Part shown: one piece after another, positions 39,929 through 45,247 of the stretch
Layout: every line of letters begins with the position of its first letter
How positions within the stretch are numbered: position 1 is the stretch's first letter
NCBI GenBank assembly: GCA_034439915.1
Contig: JAWXBI010000273.1
Span: forward strand, 1-45,247
Source of the DNA: JADJLQ01 sp034439915
GTDB lineage: Bacteria > Bacteroidota > Bacteroidia > Chitinophagales > Saprospiraceae
Reading direction: 5' to 3'
DNA: 45,247 nt
Made by a program: the position numbers and the translations under genes
Notes under the pieces: generated by a model
Databases searched by the model: none
What the model was told of the DNA's origin: nothing
Seen by the model: the letters and a program-made list of their open reading frames with translations, nothing else

Positions 39929-41289
39929 TGGCATTCCATTTTGAGAATATAATAAATTCCATTATTCGACAAAAGGGGCTGATCCAACCCGGGAATTCCG
40001 TATTAATCGCCGTAAGTGGTGGAGCGGATTCGATGTGTCTGGCTTTCCTTTTGCACAAACTGCAATTCCAGGTGGCGGTCGCTCATGTCAACTTCAGATT
40101 GAGAGGACCGGAGTCCGACCTGGATGAAGCCCTGGTCAAAGAATGGTGTCTGAACACCGGGGTGCCCTTCCATGTGGCCTCATTTGATACCCAGGCGGAA
40201 GCGCAGAAATTAAAAAAAGGGATACAGGAAACGGCGCGGATTCTAAGATACGACTGGTTTGAACAATTATCCATTGAATTTAAATACAATAAAATTGCAG
40301 TTGCCCATCACCTTGATGATCAGGCTGAAACCGTTCTGTTTAACCTGATCCGCGGATCGGGTTTGAACGGTGCCAAAGGGATATCGATACAGCTTGGAAA
40401 AATTATCCGACCCCTGATCACTGTTCCCAAAATCAAGATTCTAAATTACGTCACGGAGCATAAGATCCCCTACCGGCAAGACCAGTCCAACCTGAAATCA
40501 GACTACTCACGGAATAAAATCAGACATGAAGTACTCCCCCTTTTAAACACTATAAATCCCAAAGCAGCTGCCAATGTGGCCCAATTTGGACTCAGGTTAC
40601 AATCGGTCCTCCCTGCTTATCTGGCCTGGAAAAAGACACAAACCGAAAAATACCTTACCCGGAACCACGATGGGTATATCATCAGATTCCCCGAAGTGAT
40701 CGAGGCGGGAATTTGGTATGTTATATTGGAGGAATTTGGATTTAATGAAGATCAGGTCAGTCATTTACATCAGTCTATTCAAAGCAAAGCCGTGGGTAAG
40801 CTTTTCATATCCGGGGCCTATCAATTATTTTATACTGGCAACTTTGTCGAAATCCGGCCTACAACTACCGTTAATCTACCTATTCACATTCGGATTGAAC
40901 AGCTACCCTTCCGGGCAAAGCTTATAGAAAAAGAATTCACTTTTAAATGGAGCACTGATGAACAGTCTGGGCCGACCACCTGGCAACTGGATCTCCGTCA
41001 GTATTCTTTACCGCTGACCTTGCGTACGTGGTTGCCCGGAGACCGATTTACTCCTGTGGGAATGCAGGGCAGCAGTAAAAAAATACAGGACTATTTGACC
41101 GATTCAAAAGTTTCCGGTTTTCAAAAAAAACAGGCTTTAGTCCTGGTGTCCAAAGAAGAAATTATCTGGGTCTGGCCTCACGGAAGAATCAGCGAAACGG
41201 TAAAACCCGGAATAGATAAATCCACGCTGATGAGTATTTCTGTCTTAGAAACAAAAACCGGCCATCCGACCTTATCGGTCGAAAATTAA
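39928..41289 (+). CDS. tilS: tRNA(Ile)-lysidine synthetase
   Basis: Attaches lysine to C34 of the CAU-anticodon tRNA-Ile so that it reads AUA; essential in most bacteria. The 453-aa protein has the PP-loop ATPase motif VSGGADS (residues 29-35), the TilS segments VAHVNFRLRGPESDLDE, VAHHLDDQAETVLFNLIRGSG and RPLITVPKIKI, and the paired SRNKIRHEVLPLL. A C-terminal TilS domain ends with LPLTLRTWLPGDRFTPVGMQ and QGSSKKIQDYLTDSKVS. Length is typical. ATG 39928 overlaps a divergent -7 box. The 3' end overlaps the convergent dihydroorotase gene by 18 bases. Confidence 0.96.
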   Translation: MAFHFENIINSIIRQKGLIQPGNSVLIAVSGGADSMCLAFLLHKLQFQVAVAHVNFRLRGPESDLDEALVKEWCLNTGVPFHVASFDTQAEAQKLKKGIQETARILRYDWFEQLSIEFKYNKIAVAHHLDDQAETVLFNLIRGSGLNGAKGISIQLGKIIRPLITVPKIKILNYVTEHKIPYRQDQSNLKSDYSRNKIRHEVLPLLNTINPKAAANVAQFGLRLQSVLPAYLAWKKTQTEKYLTRNHDGYIIRFPEVIEAGIWYVILEEFGFNEDQVSHLHQSIQSKAVGKLFISGAYQLFYTGNFVEIRPTTTVNLPIHIRIEQLPFRAKLIEKEFTFKWSTDEQSGPTTWQLDLRQYSLPLTLRTWLPGDRFTPVGMQGSSKKIQDYLTDSKVSGFQKKQALVLVSKEEIIWVWPHGRISETVKPGIDKSTLMSISVLETKTGHPTLSVEN

Positions 41290-42609
41290 TCGGCGTCCAA
41301 ATCCCGGACCCCTAAATTTCCCTTCCTGGTATATCAGTTCACCGTTGACCCAGGTAGCTTTTACTTTTCCCCTGAATTGCCTGTTTTCGAGCGGTGACCA
41401 CCCGCATTTATAATATAGATTTTCTTTCAACACCAGTTGAAGATCATCAGCATCCAACAAGCATAAATCGGCATAATATCCTTCCCGTATAAACCCCCGG
41501 TCTTTTACCTGAAAACAAATCGCCGGACTATGACACATTTTTTCAACGATATTTTCCAGGCTGATCACTCCCTGATGATAAAAGTCCAGCATGATCTGCA
41601 GACTGTGCTGGATGAGAGGCAATCCGCTGGCGGACTGGAGGTATCCTCCTGTTTTTTCCTCCAGGGTATGGGGTGCGTGGTCTGTGGCGACAATGTCCAG
41701 TCTATTGTCCATCAATGCCTTCCATAATGCTTTGCGGTGACGACTGGCTTTTATAGAAGGGTTACACTTTATTTTGTTGTGAAGTTCTTTATAATCTTCC
41801 TGGTCAAAATACAGATGGTGGACACACACTTCGGAAGTTATCTTTTTTTGATCCAATGGAATTAAATTAGAAAACAAAACCAGTTCTTCCTCTGTAGAAA
41901 TATGGAGTATGTGCAACCTGCTGCCAAACCGACGGGCCAATCCCACCGCTTTAGTGCTGGAAGTAAGGCAACCTTCGGTGCTTCGGATGTATTCATGGCA
42001 ATGGGCAGGGATACCATCACCGTATTTTATTTTATATTCTTCCAGCTTTTGACGGTACATCATTTCATCTTCACAATGCGTTGCAATAAGAGTTGGTGAT
42101 TCCTGGAAAATCCTCTCCAGGGCCCGTTCATCCTGAACAAATAAATCCCCGGTACTCGAACCCATAAAAATCTTGACCCCGGCATAAATAGCGGGATCCA
42201 CTTTTTTTATTTCATCCAGGTTGTGGTCGCTGGCACCGAGATAAAAGGAATAATTACAGAACGATTCATTGGCCGCCAGGTCAAATTTTTGTTCCACCAG
42301 ATCAAGCGTGGTTGCAGCCGGAATCGTATTCGGCATTTCCATAAAACTGGTAACCCCACCGGCTACACCAGCCCTGGATTCAGATCCGATATCCGCTTTG
42401 TAGGTCAGCCCGGGCTGCCTGAAATGCACTTGGTCATCAATGATACCCGGTATCAGGAAGTGGCCTTTACCGTCAATTTCTTCATAGTTAAATGCAGGGC
42501 GGTAGGAACCGATATGGGTAATTCTATCCCCCTCTATCAACAGATCTTTTTCCTCAATTTTACCTTCATTGACTATTCGGACCTGGTGTATTAAAACAGC
42601 TTTTGTCAT
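41272..42609 (-). CDS. pyrC: Dihydroorotase (class I, PyrC/AllB-like amidohydrolase) with QxH metal motif
   Basis: Catalyses reversible cyclisation of carbamoyl-aspartate to dihydroorotate in pyrimidine synthesis. The 445-aa amidohydrolase retains the bridging Lys146 (GVKIFMGSS), His178 (IATHCEDE), His236 (RLHILHISTEE), Asp310 (VATDHAPHT) and the C-terminal beta-sandwich (GYYADLCLLDAD). In the N-terminal metal motif, where the family has DxHVHFREPG, this protein reads DDQVHFRQPG: the first metal His is Gln60 and the Glu is Gln65, with only His62 kept. I recall DDQVHFREPG as a Bacteroidota variant, so it may be a subgroup trait rather than inactivation. Allantoinase or hydantoinase activity is an alternative. 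ATG 42609 is divergent from purK. Confidence 0.87.
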   Translation of the reverse strand: MTKAVLIHQVRIVNEGKIEEKDLLIEGDRITHIGSYRPAFNYEEIDGKGHFLIPGIIDDQVHFRQPGLTYKADIGSESRAGVAGGVTSFMEMPNTIPAATTLDLVEQKFDLAANESFCNYSFYLGASDHNLDEIKKVDPAIYAGVKIFMGSSTGDLFVQDERALERIFQESPTLIATHCEDEMMYRQKLEEYKIKYGDGIPAHCHEYIRSTEGCLTSSTKAVGLARRFGSRLHILHISTEEELVLFSNLIPLDQKKITSEVCVHHLYFDQEDYKELHNKIKCNPSIKASRHRKALWKALMDNRLDIVATDHAPHTLEEKTGGYLQSASGLPLIQHSLQIMLDFYHQGVISLENIVEKMCHSPAICFQVKDRGFIREGYYADLCLLDADDLQLVLKENLYYKCGWSPLENRQFRGKVKATWVNGELIYQEGKFRGPGFGRRLIFDR

Positions 42610-42635
42610 ATATTCCTATTGAATCGAAAATTATC

Positions 42636-42643
42636 TACTTTTG
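42636..42643 (+). promoter_or_regulatory. -7 promoter box of purK
   Basis: TACTTTTG fits TAnnTTTG exactly, 11 bases before ATG 42654. In the same 44-base divergent spacer the minus strand carries TAATTTTC (one mismatch), a possible -7 box for the dihydroorotase gene, so the two promoters would overlap head to head. Confidence 0.5.
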
Positions 42644-42653
42644 ACCACATCTG

Positions 42654-43802
42654 ATGAGTTTTCCGGTCATTTATTCTGCTATAGGGATCCTGGGTGGTGG
42701 CCAATTGGGAAAAATGCTCGCCCAGGCCGGTGCAGACTGGAACCTGAATTTGCAGGTGCTGGATCCAACTGATGAATGCCCGGCAAGTTGTTGTGCTCAG
42801 CAGATAAAAGGAGATTTCAGGGATTATGAATCCGTAGTTGCGTTTGGCCGCGATAAACAACTCATCACCATTGAAATAGAAGATGTGAATCTTCAAGCTC
42901 TGCGGCTATTGGCCAGCCAGGGCGTTGAAATTTATCCTTCCCCTTCATCACTCGAAATAATACAGGACAAGGGAAAACAAAAATCATTTTATAAAGAACA
43001 TGGTTTTCCCACTTCCGATTTTGCCTTGGTGGATACCGGCGAGGCCTTAGATGAGTTACTTCTGGGACAAACCTGGAATTACCCTTTTGTTCAAAAACTG
43101 AGAAAAACCGGCTATGATGGCAGAGGGGTACAGATTCTAAAAAGCAGTGCAGACCGAAAAAATTGGTTCGAACATCCCAGTATTATCGAAGAAAAAATAA
43201 ATATTGATAAAGAAATTGCAGTCCTGGTAGCCAGAAACAAACAAGGGGAAGTCTCGTCCTACGACCCGGTCGAAATGGTATTTCACCCGGTGGCCAACCT
43301 CCTTTTGTACCAGGAATGTCCGGCCAATATTTCAACCACCTTGTCGGACCAAGCCAGGCAATTAGCTGAAAATTTGATAAGTTCTATGGGTGTGGTTGGT
43401 TTGTTAGCTGTTGAATTTTTTATAGATCACTCCGGAAGGTTATTAATCAATGAAGTTGCTCCAAGGCCGCACAACAGTGGGCATCACACCATTGAGGCAA
43501 GTATGACGTCGCAGTTTCAACAACATTGGAGATGTATTCTGGGTCTCCCTCTGGGGTCAACGGAGACCAGGGATCGTTCCATATTATTAAACCTCCTGGG
43601 TGAGCCCGGTTTTATGGGACCTGCGCGATACGAAGGAATGGCCGCCTGTCTGTCCCTGACCGGGGTATTTATTCATTTGTACGGAAAAAAAGAGACTAAA
43701 CCTTTCCGTAAAATGGGGCATATCACCTTATTGGGGCAGGACCCTGACCTGCTACGGGAACTTGCGGAAGAGGTTAAAAACAAACTCAAAGTCATCTCTT
43801 GA
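42654..43802 (+). CDS. purK: 5-(Carboxyamino)imidazole ribonucleotide synthase
   Basis: ATP-grasp enzyme that carboxylates AIR to N5-CAIR in purine synthesis; PurE then rearranges it to CAIR. The 382-aa length is normal. The N-terminal segment IGILGGGQLGKMLAQAGADW is the PurK hallmark, followed by VLDPTDECPA, ITIEIEDVNL, IQDKGKQKSFYKEHGFPTSD and the ATP-grasp motifs RKTGYDGRGVQIL, EEKINIDKEIAVLVARN and LLINEVAPRPHNSGHHTIEA. ATG 42654 lies 11 bases after a perfect -7 box. purE follows 40 bases downstream on the same strand. Confidence 0.97.
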   Translation: MSFPVIYSAIGILGGGQLGKMLAQAGADWNLNLQVLDPTDECPASCCAQQIKGDFRDYESVVAFGRDKQLITIEIEDVNLQALRLLASQGVEIYPSPSSLEIIQDKGKQKSFYKEHGFPTSDFALVDTGEALDELLLGQTWNYPFVQKLRKTGYDGRGVQILKSSADRKNWFEHPSIIEEKINIDKEIAVLVARNKQGEVSSYDPVEMVFHPVANLLLYQECPANISTTLSDQARQLAENLISSMGVVGLLAVEFFIDHSGRLLINEVAPRPHNSGHHTIEASMTSQFQQHWRCILGLPLGSTETRDRSILLNLLGEPGFMGPARYEGMAACLSLTGVFIHLYGKKETKPFRKMGHITLLGQDPDLLRELAEEVKNKLKVIS

Positions 43803-43842
43803 CCCCTGATTATCTTTACTATACATTTTAAGCAGGTTAAAA

Positions 43843-44337
43843 ATGAAGAAAACTCTGGTAAGTATCATAATGGGATCGGATTCTGACTTGCAGGTCATGA
43901 CAGAGGCGGCGACCATGCTGGATTATTTTGGAATTGGCCATGAGGTAGATATTGTTTCTGCACATCGCACCCCCAAATACCTTTATGAATTTGCCACCTC
44001 CGCTCACGCCAGAGGCATTAAAGTAATTATTGCAGGAGCAGGTGGAGCCGCCCATTTGCCGGGCATGGTGGCCTCCTTATCGCCTTTACCGGTCATTGGG
44101 GTGCCTATAAAGTCAACTAATTCTATTGACGGGTGGGATTCTATCCTCTCCATCCTGCAAATGCCGAATGGAGTACCCGTGGCAACGGTTGCGTTGAATG
44201 GGGCTAAAAATGCCGGGATATTGGCGGCTCAGATGTTGGCGGTAAGCCAAAAATCCCTTTTAAAAAAAATCATAAATTATAAAATAAATCTGATAGAGGA
44301 GGTTGCTGTTAAACGACTTAAAATAAAAAAAACGTAA
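43843..44337 (+). CDS. purE: N5-CAIR mutase
   Basis: Class I PurE, 164 aa, converts N5-CAIR from PurK into CAIR. Conserved segments are IMGSDSDLQVMTEAATML, VSAHRTPKYLYEFA (catalytic His41), VIIAGAGGAAHLPGMVASL and LQMPNGVPVATVAL. The C-terminal helix (KIINYKINLIEEVAVKRLK) fits the family, though base composition falls sharply in the last ~70 bases. Pairs with purK 40 bases upstream. The stop codon is immediately followed, without any spacer, by the stop of the convergent broken gene at 44338. Confidence 0.96.
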   Translation: MKKTLVSIIMGSDSDLQVMTEAATMLDYFGIGHEVDIVSAHRTPKYLYEFATSAHARGIKVIIAGAGGAAHLPGMVASLSPLPVIGVPIKSTNSIDGWDSILSILQMPNGVPVATVALNGAKNAGILAAQMLAVSQKSLLKKIINYKINLIEEVAVKRLKIKKT

Positions 44338-44711
44338 TCATAAAGCAATGTGAGAAGATGGTTGTGGTATTCCAATTTTAGCTAGTGATTTATTTCTTAA
44401 TTCAAAATTATTTTCACAAACCCTATAAAATTCCTTTAATTCACTGAATTCTGCTAGAAAATTTGGATTGGCACTTACACATCTTACAAATTCTCGATAT
44501 ACTTTACCTGTTAAACTACTGATAATTGATACGTTAAAACACGCGCAATTCATCGTTGTACATAGAATCATATGTGTCAATAATATACTGCAACTGATCC
44601 AATTCGCTAAAAGACTGAAAATAAAACGCTTTTGGTATCACAGGATGCTTTACCCAAACGATTTGTGTATTTTCGGTTTTTTTCTTTTAGTTCCCTAATA
44701 AAATTAAGCAT
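44338..44711 (-). pseudogene. Frameshifted accessory gene (about 122 codons when repaired)
   Basis: Three frames that together read like one protein. From ATG 44711 the start is MLNFIRELKEK; losing one base in the A-run (plus-strand T 44677-44683) leads into TENTQIVWVKHPVIPKAFYF ... DTYDSMYNDELRVF, which meets a stop at 44534. Losing one base in the run 44536-44539 leads into NVSIISSLTGKVYREFVRCV ... ELRNKSLAKIGIPQPSSHIA, which ends at 44338. Each fragment is too short to stand alone, and the joins fall at homopolymers. The ATG overlaps the stop of the upstream broken gene by 8 bases, so they look like a former two-gene operon. The region is about 25-30% GC in the lines I counted, unlike its neighbours. 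I recognise no family. Confidence 0.6.
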
Positions 44712-45247
44712 ACTTTTTTGCATATTTACTTGAAATTGAGCTTTTTAATTTATTGAAATTAATGATCAAACTGTGCAAATTTTCGTGGTAAGAAGTTCGT
44801 TTAGGAAGCTGGTGCTCGTTTAATGAGTTGTTGTCATCAGTTAACTCCTTAATCTGAAATCTAAAGTTTTTAAACAATCTCCGCAATCAAAACTATTCTT
44901 AAACATCGAAGCATCTTGATTTGAATTAATCTCAACTAAATCAGTTTGAATCGAATGTAAGATTAGAATATTTTGTTTTAAAAATTCTCGATCAAAAGTT
45001 GATGTAGTCAGAATGTTTCTATCAACTTTTTTCAATTCATCTAAAAACCCTACTAGCTGCTTTTCAATTTCTCGAAGAAAATTATCTTTTTCTACTTGTT
45101 TTAATATTTCATTTGTCACCTCAGCGGCACTTTTTAATTCATTAATTTGAACAAGTGTTAAGAAAAAAGCACAGAATGTAGCTATTGATCCAAAGATTCC
45201 TATAAAATTAATAGCAGAAGCACCAATTTTTAGCCATAATACATAGG
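44704..45247 (-). pseudogene. Frameshifted membrane/coiled-coil protein gene, truncated by the window edge
   Basis: The frame enters from the right edge as VLWLKIGASAINFIGIFGSI, continues as one hydrophobic helix (ATFCAFFLTLVQINELKS) and then a long charged coiled-coil-like helix (EVTNEILKQVEKDNFLREIE ...) to a stop at 44841. The protein sense continues in the -1 frame from a TTTAAAAA tract (44867-44874 on the plus strand): KNFRFQIKELTDDNNSLNEH ... SSISSKYAKKYA, ending at 44704. Loss of one A would explain the break; a programmed -1 shift at T-TTA-AAA is also conceivable. One TM helix plus coiled coil is seen in several membrane-anchored accessory or defence proteins, but no family is identified. 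The true start lies outside the window. Confidence 0.55.

Noticed and set aside
44338..44580. Separate 80-aa protein beginning at TTG 44580
   Set aside because: The first ~16 residues overlap a better-looking frame (DTYDSMYNDELRVF) and the rest reads as the C-terminus of one interrupted protein; treated as a pseudogene fragment.
44467..44698. 76-codon plus-strand frame in the AT-rich end region
   Set aside because: It lies antisense to the broken gene and has no protein-like pattern or promoter.

Overview
The window looks like a chromosomal segment of a Bacteroidota species, probably Saprospiraceae or a relative; the rank is inference. Evidence: three giant secreted proteins end in type IX secretion (T9SS type A) sorting domains. 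Promoter -7 boxes follow the Bacteroidota TAnnTTTG pattern. Families typical of this phylum are present: TamL-like lipoprotein, long-form NusB, BT_3928 + DUF1599 pair, DUF4369-thioredoxin lipoprotein. Most of the window is moderate GC (low-to-mid 40s % by eye); the last 0.9 kb is much more AT-rich. I saw no tRNA, rRNA, CRISPR array, insertion sequence or phage gene.

Layout. 1-4.4 kb: tail of an unidentified gene, a thioredoxin-like lipoprotein, a SpoU-type RNA methyltransferase and, divergent from it, a TamL/BamA-family outer-membrane lipoprotein. 4.4-7.7 kb (minus): a compact operon yfcE-like phosphodiesterase > rluD > acyl-CoA reductase > nth, the last three joined by 4-bp ATGA overlaps. 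7.7-12.9 kb (minus): a 1729-residue Cys-rich T9SS protein carrying a dockerin. 13.1-16.3 kb (plus): ligD and ku, a bacterial NHEJ pair. 16.4-19.8 kb (plus): a di-haem cytochrome-c peroxidase lipoprotein, a TPR protein, and a coupled PAS + metallo-beta-lactamase-fold pair. 19.8-26.4 kb (minus): nusB > guaA > PBP-like lipoprotein > trmH, and DUF1599 > BT_3928-family membrane protein. 26.7 kb (plus): rplS.

27.1-34.0 kb (minus) is the most unusual part: two adjacent giant T9SS proteins (1025 and 1228 aa) built from 8 and 10 copies of one ~110-residue two-cysteine repeat, separated by a strong terminator. 34.5-44.3 kb returns to housekeeping: membrane metallophosphoesterase, small lipoproteins and a membrane protein, topA, tilS, a dihydroorotase with an altered metal motif, purK and purE. 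From 44.34 kb to the end the sequence becomes AT-rich and holds two broken genes on the minus strand, interrupted by single-base shifts at homopolymers: probably the edge of a decaying accessory island.

Functionally, the window mixes nucleotide synthesis (guaA, pyrC-like, purK, purE), RNA modification (two SpoU enzymes, rluD, tilS), DNA repair and topology (nth, ligD, ku, topA) and cell-surface display (TamL-like protein, three T9SS cargo proteins). Several reading frames whose longest version starts at TTG have that TTG inside a -7 promoter box, so the real start is downstream; I corrected these.
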